A DNA stretch of 9,498 bases, taken from positions 1 to 9,498 of the forward strand of contig JAADIC010000070.1 in the NCBI GenBank assembly GCA_013151535.1. The letters are read 5' to 3'. The notes under the pieces are model-generated. The model saw only the letters and a program-made list of their open reading frames with translations. It had not been told where the DNA came from and did not search any database. This document shows positions 1 through 6,239 of this stretch, one piece after another. The stretch is from Alphaproteobacteria bacterium. Its GTDB lineage: Bacteria; Pseudomonadota; Alphaproteobacteria; Rhodobacterales; Rhodobacteraceae. A program made the translations under genes and the position numbers. Every line of letters begins with the position of its first letter. The stretch's first letter is position 1.

Positions 1-412
1 CGGATCCTTGCAGCAGGTTGGCGTTGAACGTGGTCAATGCCTGGCGCAGCGTGAATTGTGCCACCTCGCCACCGGTGCGCCCGCCCGTCGAGATCAGCGC
101 CACCGGCTTGCCTGTCAAGGGTTGCGGCTTGTCACGGCTGATCCAGTCGAGCGCATTCTTCAGCACACCGGGTATCATCCTGTTGTATTCGGGTGTCGAA
201 ATCACGATGGCATCCGCCGCAAGAATTTGTGCGCAGAGGGTTTTAACCTCGGGCGGCAGGCCGTGTGCATCCTCCAGATCACCATCATAAAGCGGCAGGT
301 GCAGATCGGCGAAACGGGCGTCTATGTCACCTGCAAGGCGGATCGCCTCGTGCAGGAGGGCGGTGTTCCAGGAGGCTTTGCGCAAAGAGCCGGAAATGGC
401 GAGGAGTTTCAT
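1..412 (-). CDS. NADPH-dependent FMN/quinone reductase, flavodoxin-like (partial, 3' end outside window)
   Basis: Reading the minus strand from the ATG at 412 gives 137 residues without a stop before the window edge. The start MKLLAISGSLRKASWN carries the phosphate-binding loop of the NADPH-dependent FMN reductase family (SGSLRKxSxN, residues 7-16). The second family motif, TPEYN followed by PGVLKNALDW (about 73-90), is also present, as is a later STGGRTGG loop (108-115). Members of this family (ChrR and azoreductase types) are soluble homodimers that bind FMN and use NAD(P)H to reduce quinones, azo dyes or metals; the physiological substrate cannot be told here. Family members are usually about 175-190 residues, so roughly a quarter is missing at the C-terminus. 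It lies divergent from the 481-1086 gene with a 68-bp gap between them. The family call is sure; the substrate is unknown. Confidence 0.9.
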   Translation of the reverse strand, partial: MKLLAISGSLRKASWNTALLHEAIRLAGDIDARFADLHLPLYDGDLEDAHGLPPEVKTLCAQILAADAIVISTPEYNRMIPGVLKNALDWISRDKPQPLTGKPVALISTGGRTGGEVAQFTLRQALTTFNANLLQGS

Positions 413-480
413 ATTCTTGGCCCCATACGAAGGTTTGTTCAAGCCGTCAGAAACGCGATTGGGCGGCAAAGGTCAAGCGG

Positions 481-1086
481 ATGCAGTGCGCCGCGCCGGA
501 CTCCGGTTGGCAGGGTGTTTGGATACTGGAATCTGCAACGGTAGTCGCTGCCAGCGGGTCAATGCAGTTTCCGTCGGCCGGGCATGTGCTGGCGATTGAT
601 TATCATGGCAATTACACGTTTGACTACTCGACCGCGTATTTTCTGGCGTCGATCGAGGTGAATACCGGGGCTTTCACGGGGTCGTTGCCGACGGTTCCAC
701 CGGCAGGGCTGATGCCGGCGGGAATTCCGGCAAATTGCGGGGAGACCGGGCAGTTTTTCGGCATGATACGCGGTAAAATCTTCGCACCGTTCGATCTTGA
801 TCTTGACCGACTCAACCCGGATGGATCCCCGATTTATGGTTTGCCGCGGATGGAGGCCGCGTTGAACCCGGCGGCCTCGCAAAAGCCCTATATTGATTGT
901 CCGGGCGCGGATGTGACGGTACGATCTACCGGCACGATGATGCCGGTGGGTGCGGGGCGCGGCGCAGTCACGGAAAACGGGCAGGTGGTTCCCTATGATT
1001 GTGAAATGGACGCGGATCTGACCACGTTGATTATGCGTAGCCGCGGCGTGCCCTCAATCCGGTATGTGTTTCGCAAAGGCGGCTGA
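481..1086 (+). CDS. hypothetical protein, possibly with a beta-rich calyx-like fold
   Basis: An open frame of 201 residues ends at the TGA at 1084. I chose the ATG at 481 because AAAGG (468-472) sits 8 nt upstream and because residues after it (SGWQGVWILESATV) look like a real beta strand leading into LAIDYHGNYTFDYS. A shorter start at 562 is possible but has a poor ribosome site. I do not recognise the family. The pattern W...(L/I)xIDxxGNYTxDYS near the N-terminus and VPYDCEMDADLTTLIMRSRG near the C-terminus resembles the strand-turn pattern of small secreted lipocalin-like modules, but this is only a resemblance. Three of its four cysteines (in NCGE, IDCPG and YDCE) suggest an oxidising compartment, yet no signal peptide is visible, so the N-terminus could be lost. 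The frame upstream of 481 is antisense to the reductase gene and is not coding. Confidence 0.55.
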   Translation: MQCAAPDSGWQGVWILESATVVAASGSMQFPSAGHVLAIDYHGNYTFDYSTAYFLASIEVNTGAFTGSLPTVPPAGLMPAGIPANCGETGQFFGMIRGKIFAPFDLDLDRLNPDGSPIYGLPRMEAALNPAASQKPYIDCPGADVTVRSTGTMMPVGAGRGAVTENGQVVPYDCEMDADLTTLIMRSRGVPSIRYVFRKGG

Positions 1087-1090
1087 AGCC

Positions 1091-1123
1091 TAGAGCCGCG
1101 TCCACAATATCTGATCCACTCAG
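1091..1123 (+). repeat. left terminal inverted repeat of the MITE-like element
   Basis: It begins TAGAGCCGCGTCCACAATAT and ends CACTCAG. The reverse complement of the right end differs at four positions only. The first two bases (TA) probably belong to the duplicated target, so the element itself would start GAGCC. Confidence 0.75.
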
Positions 1124-1139
1124 CCGTTCAGATTTTTTT
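1109..1139 (+). terminator. weak terminator-like stem followed by a T run
   Basis: ATCTGA (1109-1114) pairs with TCAGAT (1128-1133) across a 13-nt loop and is followed by T at 1134-1139. It lies just downstream of the plus-strand hypothetical gene and partly inside the left inverted repeat of the inserted element. The stem is short and AT-rich, so termination would be inefficient. No better terminator is visible on either strand between the two convergent genes. Confidence 0.25.
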
Positions 1140-1146
1140 CAAAGCC

Positions 1147-1202
1147 CAAGTGGCGTCGCGCCGGGCATATCTGTCGATACGTTCAAGCGGCGTCGCGCCG
1201 GG
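1147..1202 (+). repeat. two 19-bp direct repeats, 37 bp apart
   Basis: CAAGTGGCGTCGCGCCGGG at 1147-1165 and CAAGCGGCGTCGCGCCGGG at 1184-1202 differ at one base. A looser third copy may begin at 1226 (CAAGGGGTTGCGCCCG). The repeats lie in the left half of the inserted element. Each contains GGCGTCGCGCC, which is nearly palindromic, so each could be a protein-binding site or a small hairpin. Confidence 0.7.
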
Positions 1203-1231
1203 ATTTGGGAAAATATGAGTGGCCCCAAGGG

Positions 1232-1332
1232 GTTGCGCCCGCGCGGCCTGCCTCCGGGCGGTTCACGCTCGACCGTATGCCCGATACGCTTTTCGCGCCA
1301 ACACACCCGTATTCAGACCGCGCGGGCGCAAC
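1232..1332. repeat. internal inverted repeat of the MITE-like element
   Basis: GTTGCGCCCGCGCGG (1232-1246) is a perfect inverted copy of CCGCGCGGGCGCAAC (1318-1332), and three further pairs (1248-1250 with 1314-1316) extend it after one mismatch. The right arm touches the right terminal repeat, so transcripts through this region could form a very stable long-range stem. It may be the relic of a second, nested element or an integral part of this one. Confidence 0.65.
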
Positions 1333-1364
1333 TGAGCGGGTCAGATATTATGGACGAGGCTCTA
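1332..1364 (-). repeat. right terminal inverted repeat of the MITE-like element
   Basis: Read on the minus strand it starts TAGAGCCTCGTCCATAATAT and ends CGCTCAG, mirroring the left end with four mismatches. Its last three bases, CTA on the plus strand, are the TAG stop codon of cobO, so the element border and the end of the gene coincide. Confidence 0.75.
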
Positions 1365-1982
1365 GAACTCCACCCCGATTTGCGCTTTGATGCCGGAGCG
1401 GAACGGGTGTTTGACCAGCTCCATTTCGGTGACCAGATCGGCGGCCTCGATCAGCGGTTCCTTGGCGTTTCGTCCGGTTAAAACCACATGGGTCATTTCG
1501 GGTTTTTCTGCTTGCAGGAAAGTGACGACCTCGTTCACATCCAGATAATCATAGCGGATGGCGATGTTGATTTCATCCAGCAGCACCATTTTATTGGCGG
1601 GGTTGCGGATCAGGTCTTTGGCCTTGGCCCAAGCCGCTTGCGCCATCTCCGTGTCGCGTGATTTGTCTTGTGTCTCCCATGTGAAACCTTCGCCCATGGT
1701 GTGAAACTCGCAAATGTCGCTGAATTTTCCGAGGATCAGATCGCGCTCGCCGGTTGACATGCCGCCCTTGATGAATTGCACCACAGCGCAGTGCATGTCG
1801 TGCGCGATGCAGCGGAAGATCATGCCAAAAGCGGCCGAAGATTTGCCTTTGCCCTTGCCGGTATGCACAATCACCAAGCCCTTTTGATCGGTCTTGGTGG
1901 CCATGATCTTGTCGCGCGCGGTCTTTTTCTTGACCATTTTCATGGTGTGACGGGCGGGGTCCATCGGGGGTTTGTCGGTCAT
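1362..1982 (-). CDS. cobO: cob(I)yrinic acid a,c-diamide adenosyltransferase (CobO/BtuR type)
   Basis: This 206-residue protein transfers the adenosyl group of ATP to the cobalt of reduced corrinoid, the step after cobalt insertion and reduction in aerobic B12 synthesis; it also adenosylates salvaged corrinoids. The P-loop is TGKGKGKSS (residues 41-49), preceded by GLVIVH, and the Walker B-like LLDEINIAI sits at 134-142. VVLTGRNA (167-173) and the C-terminal KHPFRSGIKAQIGVEF are standard for the family, as is the length. The start at 1982 is supported by AGGAG (1989-1993) 7 nt upstream; a longer open frame running up to 2273 overlaps cobN and is not coding. It is the last gene of the operon, 13 nt after cobN, with its ribosome site inside the end of cobN. 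The TAG stop coincides with the border of the inserted element, and the protein end looks intact. Confidence 0.95.
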   Translation of the reverse strand: MTDKPPMDPARHTMKMVKKKTARDKIMATKTDQKGLVIVHTGKGKGKSSAAFGMIFRCIAHDMHCAVVQFIKGGMSTGERDLILGKFSDICEFHTMGEGFTWETQDKSRDTEMAQAAWAKAKDLIRNPANKMVLLDEINIAIRYDYLDVNEVVTFLQAEKPEMTHVVLTGRNAKEPLIEAADLVTEMELVKHPFRSGIKAQIGVEF

Positions 1983-1995
1983 GGGCGGCTCCTGT

Positions 1996-4900
1996 TCAAT
2001 CGGGATCAGCATGTGGGTTTGCAGCGGTGGATGCAAGGTTGTCGAGCAGCGTGCGGGCGGAATTTGATTTCGGGGTCCAGAGGCCGCGTTTGATCGCCTC
2101 GGCCAAGCGTTCGGCGATTTCTTTGAGGGCGGCAGGGTTGTGCTGCGCGATGAAGTCACGGGTGTCGTCATCTTCCAGATAAGCGGCGTGCACAAGGTCG
2201 AAATGGTGGTTTTTGACCGCCCCCGTGGTGGCGGCGAAGGCGAATAGATAATCGACTGTGGCAGCGATTTCAAACGCGCCCTTGTAGCCGTGGCGTTTTA
2301 CGCCTTCGATCCATTTCGGGTTGACCGCACGCGACCGCACGACACGGCTGATTTCATCGTCAAGTGTTCGGATCAGCGGGCGTTCGGGGCGGGAATGGTC
2401 GTTGTGATAGATTGGGCGGTCTTGGCCTTGCAGGGTTGAAACCGCCGCCGCCGCGCCCCCTTCGAACTGGTAATAATCGTCGCTGTCCAGAATATCGTGT
2501 TCGCGGTTGTCCTGATTTTGCACCACGGCTTCGACCTGTGACAGGCGCGTTTCCAGCGCTTTGCGGGCGCGTTTGCCCTCGGCGCCTTGGCCGTAAGCGT
2601 AGCCGCCCCATTCCAGATAGGCCTCGGCCAGATCGGATTTGTCGGCCCACAGGCGCTCATCAATCATCGCTTGCAGGCCCGCGCCATATGCGCCGGGTTT
2701 TGAGCCGAAAACGCGGTGTTGGTTTTCGACGCCTTCGGCTTTGGCGCGGGCGGCGGCAGGGTTCATGTCTGCGGGTTCGTCAAGCGCCATGACGGCGCGT
2801 GCGGCGCTGTCGATCAGGTCGATCTGTTGCGGGAAGGCATCGCGGAAAAAGCCCGAGATGCGCAGGGTGACGTCGACGCGGGGGCGATCAAGGATGGTGA
2901 GGGGCAGGATTTCAAATCCGGTGACCCGGCGATTGGCGGAATCCCATTGCGGTTTGACGCCCATGAGCGCGAGGGCTTGGGCGATGTCGTCACCACCCGT
3001 GCGCATATTGGCGGTGCCCCAGGCGGTGATTAAAAGGGCGCGCGGCCAGTCGCCTTGATCCTGAAGGTGCTTTTCAATCAACAGGTTGGCGGATTTCCAG
3101 CCAAGTTTCCAGGCGGTCGGTGTGGGGATGGCGCGGCTGTCGACGGAAAAGAAATTGCGCCCCGTGGGCAGCACATCCAGCCGCCCGCGTGTCGGTGCGC
3201 CGGATGGGGCAGGGGGAACGAACTGGCCGTTGAGCGCGGTTAACAGGCCCTTGCCCTCGGCGGGGCCGCAGGCTTGTACGACGGGGCGTACATGCTGGGC
3301 GATGCCGTTCAGAACGGCGATGGCTGCCGGCCATTCGTCGGGTTTTTGGCCGTCGATCAGGGCGGCGGCAAGCAGTTCGAGACGCTCGACCGTGTCGCCG
3401 GTGCTGCGCCAGCTGTCCGGGCTTACCGCGACAAGTGCGGCGGGTTTCGGTCCGTCCCAATGCGCCGCCATATCGCAATCGAGTGGGTCGAAATCAAGGC
3501 CAAGATCAGCCGCCAGCGCGCGGGGCAGGGCGGCGTTTTCACCCGTGCCATAACCACGCGGGATACGCACCAGCGCTTGCACCAGATCGCGTTCCAGACG
3601 GCCCTTGGGCGATTGGCCGAATATGTGCAGGCCATCGCGGATCTGCGCCTCCTTCAACTCGCAGAGATAAGCGTCGAGATTGTTGAGATCGGCGGTCTCG
3701 TCATCGCCTTGCATGCCAGCATCCTCGCCGATGCCGGTGGCGGAAGTCAGGGCGAGGATTTCGCGGCGCAAGTGGTCAAGGCGGCGCGGATCAACGCCTG
3801 AGGCCTCGTAAAACTCGTCCACCAGCGCCTCCAGATCACGCAGCGGGCCGTAGGTTTCGGCGCGGGTCAAGGGGGGTGTCAGGTGGTCGATAATTACGGC
3901 TTGGGCACGGCGTTTGGCTTGCGTGCCTTCGCCGGGATCATTGTTGACGATGAAGGGGTAGATATGGGGGCTGGGGCCAAGCGCGGCCTCGGGGAAACAG
4001 GTGTCTGACAGGGCCAGCGCCTTGCCCGGCAGCCATTCCAGATTGCCGTGTTTGCCCATATGAATAAGGGCGTTGGCACGGAACTGGTGGCGCAGCCAGA
4101 AGTAAAACGCGAGGTAGTTATGCGGCGGTACGAGGTCAGGGGAATGGTAGGTTTCGGTCGGGTCGATGTTATAGCCACGCGCCGGTTGCACGCCGACGAC
4201 GACGTTGCCAAATTGCAGGATTGAGAGTTTGAAGTGGCCGCAATCGACCTCGCCTTGCTGGAAGAACGGGTCGGATTCAGGCGCGCCCCAGCGGTCTTCG
4301 ATCTGTTGGCGGATTTCCCACGGGAGTTGGCCATAATCGATCATGTAATCGGCCAGCGACAGGTCAACGCCACCGGATTTCTGGGCGCGGTCGGTCAGCC
4401 AGTTGGTCGGACCTGCGAGGATTTCCGCCATCAATGCGTCACTGTCGGCGGGGATGTTGTGCAGGGTGTAACCAGCGTCTTGCAGCAGGTTCAGAACGTG
4501 GATCGTGGCGGCGGGGGTGTCCAGACCGACGCCATTGGCAAGACGGCCGTCCTTGTTGGGATAGTTGGCGAGGATCAGGGCGATTTTGCGGTTTTGCGGC
4601 TCGGTCTGGCGCAGTTTTGCCCAGTTTTTCGCCAGGTCAGCGACAAAATCAATCCGGTCACCACGAGCGCGATAGGCGGCGATGGGGCATTGGGTGGCCT
4701 CATCGAAAAACGCCTCGCCTTTGAACGAGACGGCGCGTGACAGGATGCGGCCATCAACCTCGGGGAGGGCGACGTTCATGGCGATGTCGCGGGCTGACAG
4801 ACCTGCGGTTCCGCTTTGCCATGCATCCTCGGTCGAAGCCGCGAGAACCACTTGAAACACGGGGGCTTGATTGGCGCTGTTCATGGCCAGCGGGTTTTTC

Positions 4901-5778
4901 GGGCTGTTGTCGCCCTGATGCGGTGAGCCGGTGGCGAAGCTGGTGCAGTTGAGGATGACGCTGGGCGGGGCTTGGCGAAACAAGGTTTCAAGCGTGGCGA
5001 CCGAGACCGGATCCTTGAGCGAGGCGACAAAGATCGGCAGCGGGTTCAGGCCCTTGCGCAGCAGGGTTTTGACCATGCGGTTGATCGGGTTGAGGCCCGC
5101 GCCTTGTACAAGGGCGCGGTAAAAGATCAGAGGCACAATCGGGGCCTTGTCGGTCCAGTTTGCGCGGGCGGTTTCAAGGTCGGAAATGCCGCTGCCGGGC
5201 CAGTAGACACCGGCGCGCAGCAGCGGGCTGGCGGTGGGGGGCTGCCCCCCTCTCCCCGGCCCTCTCCCGGTGGGAGAGGGGGCGATGGTGGGGGAGGACA
5301 GCATCCAGTTGGCGTAAGCTAGGAAGTTGGTGGCGTTTTCCGGCCCGCCTTCGACCATGTAGGCCCAGAGGTTTTCCCAATCGGTGCGGGCGATGGTGGA
5401 GAGGCGAAACAGCTCTTCGTCCGGTTTGTCGTCGCCGGGCAGGGCGGCGAAGGGGACGCCGGATTGGGCCAGATGGATGGCGTATTGCTCCAGCCCGTAT
5501 TTCCAGTATCCGGCCCCGCCAAGCACCCGGGCGATGACCAGTTTGGATTTGCTCGCGCAGTTTTGAATGTGCAGATCGACCGACATCGGGTGCTGCAAAT
5601 GGCTGAGGTTGGCAAGGCGCAGGCTGGGTGGCTGGTCCGTTTCGGCGCGGGCTTGTGACAGGGCCGCCAGTTCGGTGTCGGCGGCGGAAATGAACACGAT
5701 ATCGGCGGGGGATTGGCCGAGATCGACCGGCTCTGCACCGTCGTCGATGCTGCCGGGCTGAGCGGCGAGCAGGTGCAT
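1996..5778 (-). CDS. cobN: cobaltochelatase large subunit CobN
   Basis: CobN is the large subunit of the aerobic, ATP-dependent cobaltochelatase (CobNST), which inserts Co(II) into hydrogenobyrinic acid a,c-diamide in the cytoplasm. The 1260 residues match the usual length (about 1250-1280). The CobN/BchH core is clear: VVGVQPARGYNIDPTETYHS, then HMGKHGNLEWLPGK (about 573-586), then FIVNNDPGEGTQAKRRAQ. The C-terminus (EAIKRGLWTPKSNSARTLLD) is also typical. The ATG at 5778 is chosen because it gives the standard N-terminus MHLLAAQPGSI and overlaps the acetyltransferase stop as TAATG, which indicates translational coupling; no clear ribosome site of its own is visible. Oddity: residues about 161-182 are a low-complexity stretch rich in P, G, T and R encoded by a palindromic DNA repeat inserted in frame, just before the conserved AGVYWPG. 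The partners CobS and CobT are not in this window. Confidence 0.96.
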   Translation of the reverse strand: MHLLAAQPGSIDDGAEPVDLGQSPADIVFISAADTELAALSQARAETDQPPSLRLANLSHLQHPMSVDLHIQNCASKSKLVIARVLGGAGYWKYGLEQYAIHLAQSGVPFAALPGDDKPDEELFRLSTIARTDWENLWAYMVEGGPENATNFLAYANWMLSSPTIAPSPTGRGPGRGGQPPTASPLLRAGVYWPGSGISDLETARANWTDKAPIVPLIFYRALVQGAGLNPINRMVKTLLRKGLNPLPIFVASLKDPVSVATLETLFRQAPPSVILNCTSFATGSPHQGDNSPKNPLAMNSANQAPVFQVVLAASTEDAWQSGTAGLSARDIAMNVALPEVDGRILSRAVSFKGEAFFDEATQCPIAAYRARGDRIDFVADLAKNWAKLRQTEPQNRKIALILANYPNKDGRLANGVGLDTPAATIHVLNLLQDAGYTLHNIPADSDALMAEILAGPTNWLTDRAQKSGGVDLSLADYMIDYGQLPWEIRQQIEDRWGAPESDPFFQQGEVDCGHFKLSILQFGNVVVGVQPARGYNIDPTETYHSPDLVPPHNYLAFYFWLRHQFRANALIHMGKHGNLEWLPGKALALSDTCFPEAALGPSPHIYPFIVNNDPGEGTQAKRRAQAVIIDHLTPPLTRAETYGPLRDLEALVDEFYEASGVDPRRLDHLRREILALTSATGIGEDAGMQGDDETADLNNLDAYLCELKEAQIRDGLHIFGQSPKGRLERDLVQALVRIPRGYGTGENAALPRALAADLGLDFDPLDCDMAAHWDGPKPAALVAVSPDSWRSTGDTVERLELLAAALIDGQKPDEWPAAIAVLNGIAQHVRPVVQACGPAEGKGLLTALNGQFVPPAPSGAPTRGRLDVLPTGRNFFSVDSRAIPTPTAWKLGWKSANLLIEKHLQDQGDWPRALLITAWGTANMRTGGDDIAQALALMGVKPQWDSANRRVTGFEILPLTILDRPRVDVTLRISGFFRDAFPQQIDLIDSAARAVMALDEPADMNPAAARAKAEGVENQHRVFGSKPGAYGAGLQAMIDERLWADKSDLAEAYLEWGGYAYGQGAEGKRARKALETRLSQVEAVVQNQDNREHDILDSDDYYQFEGGAAAAVSTLQGQDRPIYHNDHSRPERPLIRTLDDEISRVVRSRAVNPKWIEGVKRHGYKGAFEIAATVDYLFAFAATTGAVKNHHFDLVHAAYLEDDDTRDFIAQHNPAALKEIAERLAEAIKRGLWTPKSNSARTLLDNLASTAANPHADPD
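5236..5280. repeat. GC-rich palindromic repeat inside cobN
   Basis: Two hairpins lie back to back. GGGGGG (5236-5241) pairs with CCCCCC (5245-5250) across CTG, and CCCTCTCCC (5260-5268) pairs perfectly with GGGAGAGGG (5272-5280) across a 3-nt loop. From memory, CCCTCTCC...GGGAGAGGG modules are widespread dispersed repeats in proteobacterial genomes, normally between genes. Here the repeat is in frame and encodes residues such as APSPTGRGPGRGGQPP, in a loop between two conserved parts of CobN, so it is probably tolerated. Confidence 0.75.
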
Positions 5779-6239
5779 TAGTCGAGCCGCTTTTGCATGA
5801 ACAGGCTGTCGGGGTTTTTGGTATACTCCCCGAACGGGGCGCATTCAATGAAGCCTTCGGACAGGTAGAGACGGTGCGCGGCGGTTAATTTATCGCCGGT
5901 TTCGAGACGGAGGTGCGCCAAGCTGTGGGCGCGGGCCTCGGCTTCCAGCCTTGCCAGCAGTTTGGTGCCGATTTTGGCACCACGCGCGGCGGGATCGACG
6001 AACATGGATTTGACCTCGCCATAGCCGGATTTCAGCACCAGCGCGGCGCATCCGGCGGATTTTCCGTCGAGTTTGGCGATGAAGAACAGGATGTCAGGGG
6101 CGGAAAGCGCGTCAATTGACAGGGCGAAATTGGCGTCGGCTGGAAATAACGCCTGCATCAGTTCGTGGCTTGCCATCAGCAGCGCGGTTGCGCCGGGATC
6201 ATGCGGATCGCCTGTTTCTATGGTGACAATGCGGCTCAT
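5778..6239 (-). CDS. GNAT-family N-acetyltransferase of the cobalamin operon
   Basis: A 153-residue single-domain protein of the Gcn5-related acetyltransferase fold. The acetyl-CoA pyrophosphate loop is RGAKIG (86-91) following strand GEVKSMFVDPAA (74-85). The late strand and helix LRLETGDKLTAAHRLYLSEGF (110-130) and the tail CAPFGEYTKNPDSLFMQKRL are typical of a bacterial GNAT group of unknown substrate (YsnE-like tail). The start at 6239 overlaps the cobW stop as ATGA, and the stop overlaps the cobN start as TAATG, so it is coupled on both sides. No ribosome site of its own is seen. No acetylation step belongs to the known aerobic B12 pathway, so the substrate may be a protein of the operon, a small molecule or something unrelated. 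Fold assignment is firm; function is unknown. Confidence 0.88.
   Translation of the reverse strand: MSRIVTIETGDPHDPGATALLMASHELMQALFPADANFALSIDALSAPDILFFIAKLDGKSAGCAALVLKSGYGEVKSMFVDPAARGAKIGTKLLARLEAEARAHSLAHLRLETGDKLTAAHRLYLSEGFIECAPFGEYTKNPDSLFMQKRLD

Larger units (their letters stand above)
1091..1364. mobile_element. MITE-like non-autonomous insertion element, about 270 bp, with 33-bp terminal inverted repeats
   Basis: Left end 1091-1123 and right end 1332-1364 are inverted copies matching at 29 of 33 positions. Each outer boundary reads CTAG (1090-1093 and 1362-1365), which fits insertion into a CTAG target with duplication of TA. That target use is known for IS630-type elements and for some IS5-family elements (IS427 group); I cannot decide between them. 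No transposase frame exists inside, and the element is too short for one, so movement would need a transposase supplied elsewhere. The inside holds a pair of 19-bp direct repeats and a second inverted repeat, annotated separately. Removing the element with one TA would leave the hypothetical gene (+) and cobO (-) ending only 4 bp apart. The cobO stop codon is the TAG at its right edge. Confidence 0.7.

Noticed and set aside
265..480. N-terminal extension of the plus-strand hypothetical frame
   Set aside because: It is antisense to the clearly coding FMN reductase, and a ribosome site supports a start at 481.
1147..1240. Possible CRISPR array from the repeated 19-mers
   Set aside because: Only two good copies, with an 18-bp gap between them; too short for CRISPR repeats and spacers, and no cas genes.
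1205..1481. Plus-strand open frames beginning at 1205 and 1215 (MSGPKGLRPRGL...)
   Set aside because: They start inside the inserted element and run antisense into cobO, with no recognisable protein pattern.
1983..2273. N-terminal extension of the cobO frame
   Set aside because: It overlaps the conserved cobN C-terminus out of frame; CobO begins at 1982 with a good AGGAG.
2360..5740. Many long plus- and minus-strand open frames across cobN
   Set aside because: They are shadows of a GC-rich coding gene, rich in R, P and G with no family motifs.
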